A stretch of 64,000 bases of DNA, taken from contig JAFRFB010000013.1 of assembly GCA_017434555.1 (NCBI GenBank), forward strand, positions 124,001 to 188,000, read 5' to 3'. This DNA is from Methanobrevibacter sp. Its GTDB lineage: Archaea; Methanobacteriota; Methanobacteria; Methanobacteriales; Methanobacteriaceae. Made by a program: the position numbers and the translations under genes. Shown one piece after another: positions 37,277 through 46,703 of the stretch. A model generated the notes under the pieces. It did not search any database, was not told the DNA's origin, and saw only the letters and a program-made list of their open reading frames with translations. The number at the start of each line of letters is the position of its first letter. Within the stretch, counting starts at the first letter, position 1.

Positions 37277-39123
37277 AGAGTGTTGGCAGAAATTATTTAA
37301 GTTTGAACATTTTTCAATCTCCTTTTTCATGAAGCTTTTCTTTAAGTTAATGCTATGAACCTTATTGAGCTAATAGCAGAAAATAAATCTATTTTATTCT
37401 CTTTAATAATATTAAATAGTCTTATTAAATTATACGATGCTACGATGGTGAACATTAAGTTCTGAACTCTTTGTAATCCTGTTATTGGAATGTCATCATA
37501 ATGATATACTCTTTTGAAAGTCCTATTATGTGCTTCTACTGTTTTAGAACGTAGTTTATATTCTTTTTTTCCTTCTTCACTGGCCATTAATCGCTCTGTT
37601 TTGTATGTAACTTCATGAACGTATCGTGTTATTGTTCTATGGTTCTTGGTGAAACAAATTCCATTAAATTTACAATCTCTGCATGCAGAATAGTTTGAAT
37701 AGACTAATTTGAGTTTATTGCCTCCACCTTTTTCGGGTGGAGCATCATATTTTCCATCAAGTGTTAATTCGTGTTTTTCTGGACAGATGACAACATTTTT
37801 ATATTCATCAAAATCAAAATAATCTATAGCAAATGAGTTTTCTGGTAGATTACCGGAATTTTCTCTATTTTGCTGTGATGTGGGAATTAAAGCAGACATG
37901 CCGAGATTATCTAAATAATACAAATTTCCTAATGTTAAATAAATTGTATCTGCGCTAATTTTGCTTGGTTTGGAATTTAAATTAGTAAGGATTTGATTCA
38001 TTAATGCAGGAATTTGATAATGATCTGTGGGATTTTGAACGGCATTCACACCACAAATCAATTTGGATTTTGTATCTGTTCCCAATTGAATGTTTAATGA
38101 AAATTTAGGATATTTTTGGCCATTATCCTTTGTTTTCATTAATCTAGCATCATGATCATTCAAAGCCAACGATATTTGACCCGACCAATCAAGCAAACGC
38201 CACCAATGAAAAAGAATATCAACTTTTTCTTCATCCGATTTGGATTTATCATTCAAAAATTTTCTTGCTGTTTTTCTAAGGTTTTTAATTTCATCTTTAG
38301 TTAATTCTTGTACCATATAATGCCGTATTAATAAACTAATGTCTTTTTCTTTAATTATATTGAAAGGGGAGTTGTAAGCTTTTTTAATTGTTCCATCAAT
38401 TGCAATATGTTCATAATCTGTAAAACCCATCTTATTGGCCACAATTAAAATAAAACTCATTATTAATTGGTAAATTTGTTGAAAGTATTTACAATAATCT
38501 CGTATTGTCCTATCGCTGGGTTCTATGGAATGTGAAATTAAATTATACAAATAATTATACTTTGCATTATAAGCCAATTCCACAGTGCTTGTTATTTTAT
38601 TAATATATCCATAAAAAATAAGTTTTATCATATCTTTTAAATTAAATGGTGGTTTTCCAACATTTGATGTTTTTCGTTCAATTTTAAAGAATTTAAAAGT
38701 CCCATCAACAATTTCAGAAGCAAAATACATAATTTGAAATTCTTCTTCCATTTCATCAATTTCCTACTAAAATCCCTTAGAATATTACAATTTAATAACA
38801 TATCAATTAAATTCCATTATTTCGATTTAAATAATTATAAAATAACTTATAATTAATTATATATTTGTAATAACTAATATAAATAGATTTTAATAACTTA
38901 TAGTAAGAATAAAAAGTAAATAACCAGTATATTTAAAAATTAATAAATATTATTAAAATACAACTAAATTCAATAAAAATAATATCAATAAATTCAAAAA
39001 ATAACGAAAAAAAAATGATGTTAAAAAAATTGAATAATAAAAATGAACAAAATTTAATAAATAAGTATAAAATTAGAAAAAAATGAACAACAAATAAAAA
39101 CTAATAATTTCTGCCAACACTCT
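37277..39123 (-). mobile_element. IS1182-type insertion sequence
   Basis: An 1847-bp element with perfect 21-bp terminal inverted repeats: left AGAGTGTTGGCAGAAATTAT+T at 37277-37297 and its reverse complement at 39103-39123. It encodes one transposase on the minus strand. About 350 bases of extremely AT-rich DNA separate the transposase start from the right end, with no ORF. The flanks are T-rich and no unambiguous target duplication can be read. It lies between two genes and interrupts neither. Confidence 0.92.
37342..38751 (-). CDS. IS1182-family transposase
   Basis: A 469-aa DDE transposase, intact. The N-terminal DUF772-like region is visible (PPFNLKDMIKLIFYGYINKI, with EPSDRTIRDYCKYF). 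The catalytic core shows IAIDGTIKKAYNSPF (first Asp), SADTIYLTLGNLYYL (second Asp), and a C-terminal Glu within SKTVEAHNRTFKRVYHYDD. A Cys-rich insert (SACRDCKFNGICF) precedes it, usual for this family. The gene starts near the right end of the element and is read towards its left end. Confidence 0.93.
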   Translation of the reverse strand: MEEEFQIMYFASEIVDGTFKFFKIERKTSNVGKPPFNLKDMIKLIFYGYINKITSTVELAYNAKYNYLYNLISHSIEPSDRTIRDYCKYFQQIYQLIMSFILIVANKMGFTDYEHIAIDGTIKKAYNSPFNIIKEKDISLLIRHYMVQELTKDEIKNLRKTARKFLNDKSKSDEEKVDILFHWWRLLDWSGQISLALNDHDARLMKTKDNGQKYPKFSLNIQLGTDTKSKLICGVNAVQNPTDHYQIPALMNQILTNLNSKPSKISADTIYLTLGNLYYLDNLGMSALIPTSQQNRENSGNLPENSFAIDYFDFDEYKNVVICPEKHELTLDGKYDAPPEKGGGNKLKLVYSNYSACRDCKFNGICFTKNHRTITRYVHEVTYKTERLMASEEGKKEYKLRSKTVEAHNRTFKRVYHYDDIPITGLQRVQNLMFTIVASYNLIRLFNIIKENKIDLFSAISSIRFIALT

Positions 39124-39222
39124 TTTCAAACAGATTTTAAATAACTATTTTTTTGAAGTATATATTGTCTAAATTACATATTGGGTAATAGATTCAATTA
39201 AAAAATGCTTAGGTAGAATTTC
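38752..39222. other. AT-rich region around the right end of the IS
   Basis: Non-coding, with many taaat and aataa strings. The right inverted repeat of the IS ends at 39123. Beyond it, about 100 bases with TATA-like motifs lead to the gene at 39223. I see no gene on either strand. Confidence 0.5.
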
Positions 39223-39687
39223 ATGAATTTTGGATTTTCTTTTGTCGCTTTGATATTTTTGATAATGCTTTTTGTTCCAAACATTATTTGGGCGAAAAAT
39301 AAGCCTATGGATTATGAAAAATACTCAAATAATGAAAATAGAACATTATCTTTAATTGAAAAGATCGGTCAGGTATCTGTTGTCTTATTTTCTCTAATTT
39401 TTGCCGATAACATTAAACCTACTCCATGGTTATTTATATTAATCCTGGCTTTTGTATTGATGATACTATATGAATTATATTGGATTAAATACTTCAGAGG
39501 CCCTAAAAGAATGGCTGATATGTATTCAAGTTTTTTAGGCATTCCTGTTGCCGGTGCGACTCTTCCGGTCTTGGCGTTTCTATTATTGGGGATTTACAAA
39601 ATGAATTTATTTTTAATTATATCAGCACTGATACTGGCAGTAGGCCATATTGGAATTCATCTGGACTATGAAAGGCAGTTGAATTAG
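39223..39687 (+). CDS. Four-helix membrane protein
   Basis: A 154-aa hydrophobic protein with about four membrane segments (residues 4-22, 49-62, 70-86 and 108-145). The distinctive sequence is FVPNIIWAKNKPMDYEKYSN after the first segment and YWIKYFRGPKRMADMYSSFL between segments 3 and 4. A similar NxxWxKxKP motif is common in small uncharacterized membrane proteins of anaerobes. The function is not known to me. Confidence 0.75.
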   Translation: MNFGFSFVALIFLIMLFVPNIIWAKNKPMDYEKYSNNENRTLSLIEKIGQVSVVLFSLIFADNIKPTPWLFILILAFVLMILYELYWIKYFRGPKRMADMYSSFLGIPVAGATLPVLAFLLLGIYKMNLFLIISALILAVGHIGIHLDYERQLN

Positions 39688-39725
39688 GAATATGTTTATA
39701 TCTTTTGAAATTCAAAGTATTATTC

Positions 39726-40142
39726 ATGTCTAGAATTGATGAAGCCGTTCAATTGTTTGAAGGAAATTATTTGTGTTCACAGGCAGTATTTACTGTATTC
39801 AGTGAGGAATTTGGTCTTTCCAAAGAGGATGCTTTTAAAATCGGAGCTTGTTTTGGAAGCGGTATGCGTCAGGCTGAAGTCTGCGGCGCATGCACGGGTG
39901 CTTTAATGGCTCTGGGTTTAAAATACGGAGATAACAAAGAGAAATGTAATGAAGTTTCTGATAGGTTTTTTGAAGAGTTTAAAAAAGAAAACGCTTCTTT
40001 TATATGTCGTGATTTGCTTGGATGTGATATCAGCACTCCGGAAGGTGTAAAGTCTGCACTTGAGAAAAATCTCTTCAAAGAATTCTGTCCGAAGATGGTT
40101 GCATCCGCAGTGGAAATAACAGAAAAAATCATGGATGAATAA
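39726..40142 (+). CDS. C_GCAxxG_C_C family protein
   Basis: A 138-aa redox-related family protein of unknown function. The family signature is complete: CSQAVF near residue 20, GACFGSGMRQAEVCGACTGA in the middle, CRDLLGCD and a final FCPKMV. The Cys pattern probably binds a metal or cluster. The start is ATG 39726; an upstream in-frame TTG exists but lacks a ribosome-binding site. Confidence 0.88.
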   Translation: MSRIDEAVQLFEGNYLCSQAVFTVFSEEFGLSKEDAFKIGACFGSGMRQAEVCGACTGALMALGLKYGDNKEKCNEVSDRFFEEFKKENASFICRDLLGCDISTPEGVKSALEKNLFKEFCPKMVASAVEITEKIMDE

Positions 40143-40314
40143 CCTGCCGTTTAATTAATTTTTCACTCAATTAAATTAATGGTGTTAAATATAATATATT
40201 GTATAAATAATTGGATTTATAATATAATGGCACCATTATTTCAGATTAATTTTTTTCCTTAATCGCATCTACATTAATTAAATTATATATAGTATTTTTG
40301 ATAATGTATTATTA

Positions 40315-40830
40315 ATGGATTTGGCATGGAACATACTGGTTGGAAACGGAATCTCTTTTTTTGCAGGAATCTTTTTAATAATAAGTTACTGCGTAAATGA
40401 CCCTAAAAAAGCATATAAGCACCAGTTTTTAAATGCATTTATTCTTGCAATTTCTTCAGTTTTCTTTTTTTCATGGACAGGAGTCGTTACAATGCTTATT
40501 GCAGCTTCAAGAAATGCTATGGTATATTACGACCGGCTAACAAGAAACTGGACCATATTTTTCCTTATTGTGACTGTTGTTTTAGGTGTCTATGTAAATA
40601 ATTTGGGATGGGTTGGTTTACTTCCTGTTTTTGCCATAATCGAGATTACCTTATGCAATTACTTTTTAAAGGAAATCAAATCAATCAAAACAGGTTTCAT
40701 TGTAAATAGTGTGATTTACATTGTTTATTTTCTAGCAATTCTTGATTTTGCTTCCGTTGCAATGGAATCACTTACAGCCTTAATAGGCATTGTATCTCTT
40801 ATTCGCTTGATTAGAAGTAATAAATCTTAA
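40315..40830 (+). CDS. YgjV family inner-membrane protein
   Basis: A 171-aa protein with five or six membrane segments. NGISFFAGIFLIISYCVNDP at the N-terminus and the RNAMVYYDRL loop are typical of the YgjV/Imp-YgjV family. The role is unknown. It is convergent with the Dus gene and overlaps its end by 4 nt. Confidence 0.8.
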   Translation: MDLAWNILVGNGISFFAGIFLIISYCVNDPKKAYKHQFLNAFILAISSVFFFSWTGVVTMLIAASRNAMVYYDRLTRNWTIFFLIVTVVLGVYVNNLGWVGLLPVFAIIEITLCNYFLKEIKSIKTGFIVNSVIYIVYFLAILDFASVAMESLTALIGIVSLIRLIRSNKS

Positions 40831-41801
40831 TATTTCAATGTTTTTACATAATTTTCAAGTAAATCAAAGAGCTCTTCTTTGGTAGTGGTCTGGAATATCC
40901 TTTTCTTGATTTCCTGGCTTCCGTGGAGGTTTTTCATATAATATGCAGCATTTGTTCTCAGCTTATGCATCACCACTTTATCCTCGTAATTTCCAATAAT
41001 CATGTCAGCATGCCTTTTGAACATGTCCAGCTTTTCTCTTGAGGCAATCCTTTCAGGTTTTATTCCATAATCAAGATAATCTATGCACTGCTTTATAATC
41101 CATGGATTTCCCAAAACGCCCCGACCAATCATTATGGCATCACAGCCGGTTATCTCAAGCATTGCTTTTGCATCATAGCAGCTTCTTATATCCCCATTTC
41201 CTATTACAGGTATTGAAACGTTATCCTTAACGTCTTTTATGATTGACCAGTCTGAAGGAATATCGTATCTTTGCTGTCTTGTACGTGGATGAACGGCAAT
41301 GGCCGATGCGCCGGATTTTTCAGCGATTTTGGCTATTTCCACTGCATTGTTTTTATTCCATCCGCTTCTGATTTTTACTGTAACGGGAATTGATACGCTA
41401 TCTTTGACAGTTTGGATAATTTCTTCTACTTTTTCGGGACTTTTAAGAAGTGCACTTCCGGCTCCTGATTTTACTGCCACTTTAGTTACTGGACAACCCA
41501 TATTGATGTCAATTATGTCTGGGTTCATGTTTTCGGCAATGTATGATGAAGCGGTTCTAAATGATTCGGAATCTGATCCGAAAATCTGCTGTGCAATAGG
41601 CCTTTCAAAATCAGTCATTTCAAGCATTTCCCGTGTTTTCCTATTCAAATGCATGACTGCTCTTGTTGAAACCATTTCTGTTTCTATCAGTCCGCAGCCC
41701 ATTGACTTGATTATTCTTCTGTATGCGGAATCGCAGATTCCTGCCATCGGAGCCAAAACTACCTGGTTATCAATTTTGACGTTGTCTATTTTCCACTTCA
41801 T
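40827..41801 (-). CDS. tRNA-dihydrouridine synthase (Dus)
   Basis: FMN-dependent reductase of uridine in the tRNA D-loop. It has 324 aa. The TIM barrel begins with VVLAPMAGICDSAYRR. The catalytic Cys lies in NMGCPVTKVAVKSGAGSALL, and KIRSGW, AVHPRTRQQRY, IGNGDI and MIGRGVLGNPW are all recognizable. It follows the symporter gene by 9 nt in the same orientation. Confidence 0.93.
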   Translation of the reverse strand: MKWKIDNVKIDNQVVLAPMAGICDSAYRRIIKSMGCGLIETEMVSTRAVMHLNRKTREMLEMTDFERPIAQQIFGSDSESFRTASSYIAENMNPDIIDINMGCPVTKVAVKSGAGSALLKSPEKVEEIIQTVKDSVSIPVTVKIRSGWNKNNAVEIAKIAEKSGASAIAVHPRTRQQRYDIPSDWSIIKDVKDNVSIPVIGNGDIRSCYDAKAMLEITGCDAIMIGRGVLGNPWIIKQCIDYLDYGIKPERIASREKLDMFKRHADMIIGNYEDKVVMHKLRTNAAYYMKNLHGSQEIKKRIFQTTTKEELFDLLENYVKTLKY

Positions 41802-41810
41802 AAATTACAC

Positions 41811-43286
41811 TTATGTTTTGTAGTAATCTTCGTCTTTTGCAGGCAGCTTTGTAAATATAATCGGCAGTATAATCAGTAATGCAAGAAGTATTCCTCTTAT
41901 TGCAATGCTTGTCGGGTCTGCTTCGGATAATGTATAATAAATTCCCTGCAGCCATAAAAATGTAATACATATAGGCAATATGAATTTAATGATTATTTTC
42001 CAGAGTTTTCCAACTTTGATGGTTGAATATTCGTTTAATGTTGAAATCAATTCATCAAAGTCATATATCCAGCCGAATATTATGCACTCAAGAAGAACTG
42101 CAAATAATAATGCGAAATTATTCAGGAATGTGTCAAATATTGCCAATATTAGACTTCCGCAGCCTGTTGCAAATACTGATGAAATGCATGCTCCAACGAT
42201 ACACACTATTGTTGCCGTTTTTTTACGTGAGAAAGCGAATTTTTCTGATATTGAGTAACATACTCCTTCAAGAAGAGCTATGATTGAGGTAATTCCTGCA
42301 AATAATATGCATAAGAAGAATAACGGCCCTATTATTTGTGCAGATGGTCCCATTACATTCAGTACCTGTGGAAATACAACGAATGCAAGTCCTGTTCCTT
42401 CTGTTACCAGTTCATTGAATGGAAGGCCTGATGTCATTGCCATAAATCCTAAAATTGAAAATATTCCGATTGAATTAAAGATTTCAAATCCTGAATTTGA
42501 AAATGCAACAAAAAAGGCATTGTCTACCAGTTTGGAGCCTTCAGGCAGATAACTTGCATATGTAAGGGCAATTGCCATACCCAAACTTAGGGAAAATACA
42601 ATCTGGCCGAATGCAGCTAACCACACATCTGCTTTCATTAATGCCGACCAGTCAGGATGTAAAATTTGTAAATAACCGGTTGATGCTCCAGGCAGTGTCA
42701 CTGCGTATGCAACGATTATTACAACGATTATAAATAATAATGGAAGTAAAATTCTGCTGACTCTTCCGATTCCGTCATTTAAATTGGTTCTCAGAATCGC
42801 CCATGCAGTAATCCATATGATTACGATGGATGCTAAAACTGCAGGTACGATAGTGGTTATTCCACTAATTGAATCTATGTCATGCAAAACGCTTTGTGAG
42901 AAGAACATATCCGGATTTGATCCCCATGCTTTTGTAAAACTTAAAACAACATATATCAAATCCCATCCTACAACACAGATATAATATGTTGTTATCAAAA
43001 AGACAATTGTTAAAACTAGCCATGCTACGGACTCTAATCTGTTATGAACTTTGTATAAAATCTTCGATAGGGATGTTTTGAATTTATATCCTACTGCATA
43101 TTCCACTAAAACAAAAGAGATTCCTAAAAGGAATAATGATACGATATAAGGAATCATGAACGTTCCTCCACCGTTGGAGTACAATACGTTCGGGAATCTC
43201 CAGATATTTCCGAGCCCGACAGCAGACCCAATCATTGCCAAAATAAAGGTTATATTGTTGTTCCATTCACTTTTTTCGCCTGACAT
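41811..43286 (-). CDS. Sodium:neurotransmitter symporter family transporter
   Basis: A LeuT/SNF-type secondary transporter with 491 aa and about 11-12 membrane segments. The family signature is in TM1: GSAVGLGNIWRFPNVLYSNG then GGTFMIPY. Another typical segment is FSLSLGMAIALTYASYLPEG. It probably takes up an amino acid or related compound with sodium, but the substrate cannot be read. The dus gene follows in the same orientation. Confidence 0.9.
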   Translation of the reverse strand: MSGEKSEWNNNITFILAMIGSAVGLGNIWRFPNVLYSNGGGTFMIPYIVSLFLLGISFVLVEYAVGYKFKTSLSKILYKVHNRLESVAWLVLTIVFLITTYYICVVGWDLIYVVLSFTKAWGSNPDMFFSQSVLHDIDSISGITTIVPAVLASIVIIWITAWAILRTNLNDGIGRVSRILLPLLFIIVVIIVAYAVTLPGASTGYLQILHPDWSALMKADVWLAAFGQIVFSLSLGMAIALTYASYLPEGSKLVDNAFFVAFSNSGFEIFNSIGIFSILGFMAMTSGLPFNELVTEGTGLAFVVFPQVLNVMGPSAQIIGPLFFLCILFAGITSIIALLEGVCYSISEKFAFSRKKTATIVCIVGACISSVFATGCGSLILAIFDTFLNNFALLFAVLLECIIFGWIYDFDELISTLNEYSTIKVGKLWKIIIKFILPICITFLWLQGIYYTLSEADPTSIAIRGILLALLIILPIIFTKLPAKDEDYYKT

Positions 43287-43392
43287 AATTAATCACTTAA
43301 TTATATACATTTGAAAATACATTAATATATAATTGGCGATTGGATTGTGAGTGTATTTGGTTTACATATTAAAAAAAGAAGTGAAATTAGGA

Positions 43393-44241
43393 TTATATTC
43401 CTAATTTACCTAATACATCATTTAAAGAAAAGCCACCTGCATTGTTTCCAACAAATTCGGTAACTTTATTTGTATAATTTTGAACGTCTCCTTGCACTGC
43501 TTGAACTCCGCCAATACTTGTAGCAAGGTTTTCAATACTACTGTTAGTCATGTTAATATTGTTGTTGACTGTGTAGTTGTAAATAATGTTCACGATAGTT
43601 TTGTGATCAGTTATGTTATCTTTTTGAACTGTATCTTTAACATCATCTACTAATTTGGTCAGTTGGTCAGCAGTAACATTGTCCTTTTCAACGATTTCTG
43701 CTTCTGTGTAGATTTCTTCGTTTGCAGCCTGTTTTACTGTTTCAGGAATTTGTACATCAGTTGCAGCTTCGTATGAATTCATAATTCCAGTAAGTGCAGA
43801 TTCACCAGTTGCAGATACTGGACTGGTTACATATACGTGTCCATGGGTGATTCCAGCGGATTTTAATGCTGAAATGTACATTTCTGCGGTAATTGTGGTG
43901 ATTTTTGATTTGTCCACAGTTACTTTAATATTTCCTTGTTCGCTTAAGTCAACTAATGCAGAGGAGAATATTTGACCGGAAGTGTAGGTTTTACCTGTAA
44001 TCGTACTTGCGACTTTATTTACTTCGCCTGCACTAATAATTTTAGATTCTATATTTTTCACATCAACTTTTGCTTGTTGATTAAAGAAGTTATCCACAAT
44101 AGACTTATAATTTGCATTATTGTAAGTCGTCTCACCATAGGTAATTACTTTAGTGTCTGATTGGGCTGAAAACCCAATAGGTAAAGCAATACCGACAATA
44201 ACAATTGATAATAGTATTATACCAATTAAAGATTTGCGCAT
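43393..44241 (-). CDS. Secreted DUF1002-family protein
   Basis: A 282-aa protein with an N-terminal signal segment (SLIGIILLSIVIVGIALPIG). The remaining sequence (VITYGETTYNNANYKSIVDN, then TGKTYTSGQIFSSALVDL and SAGITHGHVYVTSPVSATGE) fits the DUF1002 family, which is also found in Firmicutes. It is extracytoplasmic, function unknown. AGAGGTGAAA precedes the ATG. Confidence 0.85.
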   Translation of the reverse strand: MRKSLIGIILLSIVIVGIALPIGFSAQSDTKVITYGETTYNNANYKSIVDNFFNQQAKVDVKNIESKIISAGEVNKVASTITGKTYTSGQIFSSALVDLSEQGNIKVTVDKSKITTITAEMYISALKSAGITHGHVYVTSPVSATGESALTGIMNSYEAATDVQIPETVKQAANEEIYTEAEIVEKDNVTADQLTKLVDDVKDTVQKDNITDHKTIVNIIYNYTVNNNINMTNSSIENLATSIGGVQAVQGDVQNYTNKVTEFVGNNAGGFSLNDVLGKLGI

Positions 44242-44352
44242 ATTTTCACCTCTAAATTATAATTATAATAAGTAGTATTTAAATGTATATGTATACAAAT
44301 TGTGTGTATATATAAATGCTTTAAAAATGAAAGTATAATTAAAGGTGTAAAA

Positions 44353-45000
44353 GTGATAAGTGACGAAGAAGCTATTGAAATGGCTCGCAATATTGAAAAG
44401 ATTAACATAGATGTTAAAAAAACAATTGAAAAGGCAGTAACTGCAGGTTATTTGGGTGTAGAGCATTTTTACTGTAGTGTAATTCAGCAAGGTAATTATA
44501 CTACTCCGATTGACAGATTGTTTGGTGAAAATCTTCCAGAAATAAAATTGGATAATTTTTATTTTGATATTATTTCAAAAGCCTTGGATGATGAGGGAAT
44601 TTATATCTCACTTGCATACTGTAATGGTGAAATGAGAGTTTCTCCCGACAGAGTTGATGAGATAATAGAATATAATGATTATGAACTCGATGATGATGAT
44701 TTATATTTTTTAAAACACTATGTTATGGTCACTTCCGAAGCCACAAAAATCTTTAGGATATATGAGGAAGAGGGAATTTCCGGCCATAAGCCAACAGATG
44801 ATTTGGGATTAATGATAAAATATGAAGACGGCCAGTATTATTCTTACTTTGCAGTCAGATCAACTGATTTGTGTATGTCCTCCCTTCAGGTATTTCCTCT
44901 CAGTTCCAAGTTGGCAAAAGAACATGAATTTTCACTCATTAATCCTATAAATAAGACTCTCATTGAAATGATGATGGATGTCATTTTGTTAAAGAAATAG
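44353..45000 (+). CDS. Hypothetical protein
   Basis: A 215-aa soluble acidic protein starting at GTG 44353, chosen because AAAGGTG lies 5 nt before it; the open frame extends upstream to 44302 without a ribosome-binding site. No domain is recognized. The N-terminal helix (DEEAIEMARNIEKINIDVKK) and the middle (YNDYELDDDDLYFLKHYVMV) look like a folded protein. It is divergent from the DUF1002 gene. Confidence 0.75.
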   Translation: MISDEEAIEMARNIEKINIDVKKTIEKAVTAGYLGVEHFYCSVIQQGNYTTPIDRLFGENLPEIKLDNFYFDIISKALDDEGIYISLAYCNGEMRVSPDRVDEIIEYNDYELDDDDLYFLKHYVMVTSEATKIFRIYEEEGISGHKPTDDLGLMIKYEDGQYYSYFAVRSTDLCMSSLQVFPLSSKLAKEHEFSLINPINKTLIEMMMDVILLKK

Positions 45001-45068
45001 ATAAAATTATTTATATGTTAAAAATCTAACTTTATTAATATAATAGAATTATTATGTGGAGATGAAAA

Positions 45069-45356
45069 ATGTTAGAAGAATTTTTACCATTCGTTGGTTT
45101 GATTATTTTTGGAAACATTGAAAACCTTATTTTAGCATCTCAGGGTGTTGTAGGTGGCGTAAATCCTAAGGTTTTAGGTTTGTTAAGTATTTTTGTTGTA
45201 ATCATCTGGTTAGTTATAGGATTTGTTGCAACAGATGTTGCAATGCAGTATTCCCAGTACATTACATTTATTGGCGGTCTGGCTATTGTAATATTGGGTA
45301 TTAAATCAGTAGTTGATGCCGTAAGGCACATCAAACAAGTCAAAAGGGGTGAATAA
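45069..45356 (+). CDS. Three-helix small membrane protein, first of a tandem pair
   Basis: A 95-aa protein with three predicted membrane segments (residues 6-23, 38-58 and 67-86). The N-terminal FGNIENLILASQG is shared exactly with the next gene. Three-helix units of this kind resemble half of a LysE-type 3+3 transporter, so the two may assemble as a heterodimer. The next gene follows with a GGGGTGA site at the end of this one. Confidence 0.8.
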   Translation: MLEEFLPFVGLIIFGNIENLILASQGVVGGVNPKVLGLLSIFVVIIWLVIGFVATDVAMQYSQYITFIGGLAIVILGIKSVVDAVRHIKQVKRGE

Positions 45357-45357
45357 T

Positions 45358-45627
45358 ATGGTAAATTTAAAAGATTATGCTCCTTTTGCAGGATTACTAA
45401 TTTTTGGAAACATTGAAAACCTTATTTTAGCATCTCAGGGTGCGGTTGCACACGTTGATCCATTTATATTAAGTGCATTAAGTATAATTGCTGTAATCAT
45501 ATGGCTATTAATCGGAACATATGGAACAAAAATGGCAATTAAGTATGCTGACTACATTGAAATATTCGGTGGAGTGGCCATCATTATTTTGGGTGTTCAA
45601 GCCATGCTTGAAGCAATGGGTTTATAG
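45358..45627 (+). CDS. Three-helix small membrane protein, second of a tandem pair
   Basis: An 89-aa paralog of the preceding protein, starting at ATG 45358 (an upstream GTG at 45349 overlaps the previous gene). Shared features are LLIFGNIENLILASQG, the second segment (LSIIAVIIWLLIGTYG) and the third (YIEIFGGVAIIILGV). The two genes are separated by one base and surely arose by duplication. Confidence 0.8.
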   Translation: MVNLKDYAPFAGLLIFGNIENLILASQGAVAHVDPFILSALSIIAVIIWLLIGTYGTKMAIKYADYIEIFGGVAIIILGVQAMLEAMGL

Positions 45628-45660
45628 TTTTAAAATAATATAAGAAGCTCTTTTGAGCTT

Positions 45661-46056
45661 CTATAATTTTGTTTTTATAGCTTTTATTTGTTTAATGTCA
45701 ATTTCTGTCATTTTTGATACTTCTTCAACATTGTATTTTTTTAGCATCCTTTTAATAATATTTTCCTCACCTTTTTCTATTCCTATTTTTAGCCCTATTT
45801 TTAGTCCTTTTTCTATGCCTATTTCTTTTCCTTCCATTATTCCTATTTCTTTTCCTTTTTCTATTCCTTCTTCTATTCCTATTTCTTTTCCTTTTTCTAT
45901 TCCTTCTTCTATTCCTATTTCTTTTCCACGTTCTTCTGCTCTTGTTAGTTCGCCATCGATTATTGCATCTCTTAGTTGTTCTTCAAAAGGTTTTAAATGT
46001 ATTTCTGACATTTTTAATTTCTCCATTACTATTTTGATTTTTTTAGGATTTTTCAT
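45661..46056 (-). pseudogene. C-terminal fragment of an Rpn/PD-(D/E)XK-type protein
   Basis: A 131-codon frame starting at ATG 46056. It contains a helical linker with repeated GIEEGIEKGKEI units (residues about 44-90) and a C-terminal helix-turn (RMLKKYNVEEVSKMTEIDIK), the usual tail of Rpn-like transposase/nuclease proteins. The nuclease part is missing; just upstream is an in-frame TAA, and beyond it a short coding-like stretch in another frame (LIIELSLITNFLLIIPPEDV). It is a decayed or truncated gene. Confidence 0.65.
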
Positions 46057-46251
46057 AGATTATTCTGCCATAGTATCAAACATCTTCGGGTGGGATAATG
46101 AGTAGGAAATTAGTAATTAGCGATAGTTCAATAATTAAATCTTCTTTGTTTATGTTGATTTGAGATGTAGATATCTAAATCAAATCAATTACATCAAAAC
46201 TGGTGATTTTTTGTTGTTTTCTATTTTATATTTCAAGTTATTTAATCTTAT

Positions 46252-46521
46252 CTAAGCATCTGTCTGTTTTGTAATGAAAAAATTTGGACTGTATGCGTCT
46301 TTGTAATTCAAATATAATGCTTTATTCACCGGTAAATCCCAGTATACACGATGAACTGTTCAACATCTTTTAGTGTAACACTTATAGTGTGGTTATGTAC
46401 TCATAGTTTCGGCCAATTTTTCTTTTGTTAATGATGAGAGGTGTTCAATATTAAATACTGGTCCAGATTTAAATTTTTCATGCTTCAGATAATATTTTTC
46501 TTTTGTGTGAATTTTACCTTC
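46252..46521 (-). pseudogene. Decayed gene with stop and frameshifts
   Basis: Three linked minus-strand pieces read as one broken protein: EGKIHTKEKYYLKHEKFKSG with FNIEHLSSLTKEKLAETMST then a stop; ISVTLKDVEQFIVYTG in a second frame; DLPVNKALYLNYKDAYSPNF with FITKQTDA in a third. The order, composition and lack of overlap suggest one ancestral coding sequence with at least one stop and two frameshifts. The family is not recognized. Confidence 0.45.
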
Positions 46522-46590
46522 TTAAGGAAATATTCATATCATACAATTTTATTGGACAAATTTGTCAAGTGAAATTTATCTTTACTAAAT

Positions 46591-46618
46591 TATATATATC
46601 ATGTAATTTATAAATTAC
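46591..46618 (+). promoter_or_regulatory. TATA box and 16-bp palindrome upstream of the CobN-like gene
   Basis: A TATA-like tatatata (46591-46598) is followed by the perfect palindrome GTAATTTA-TAAATTAC (46603-46618). The palindrome covers the expected start-site area about 25 nt after the TATA, an arrangement that suits repression. Architecture resembles the frhA promoter in this window. Confidence 0.5.
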
Positions 46619-46703
46619 ACTTATAGTAGCTATCTTGAATACTGCTATGATTTTATAATTAGCGCAAAAAGGGGGTGAAAATATCAAAAAGTTAGGTAAT
46701 AAG

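Larger units (their letters stand above)
46057..46703. other. Intergenic region with remnants and the CobN promoter
   Basis: About 650 bases. It holds coding remnants on the minus strand (46057-46160 and 46252-46521) and, in the last 110 bases, a TATA-like tatatata (46591-46598) followed by a 16-bp perfect palindrome. Nothing else with coding character was seen. Confidence 0.5.

Noticed and set aside
41299-42984. Several plus-strand frames of 66-174 codons.
   Set aside because: Antisense shadows of the Dus and SNF transporter genes, which carry complete family motifs.
45653-46105. A 150-codon plus-strand frame rich in Ser, Phe, Pro and Ile.
   Set aside because: It is the antisense of the Rpn-like C-terminal fragment, whose GIEEGIEKGKEI repeats match a known protein style.
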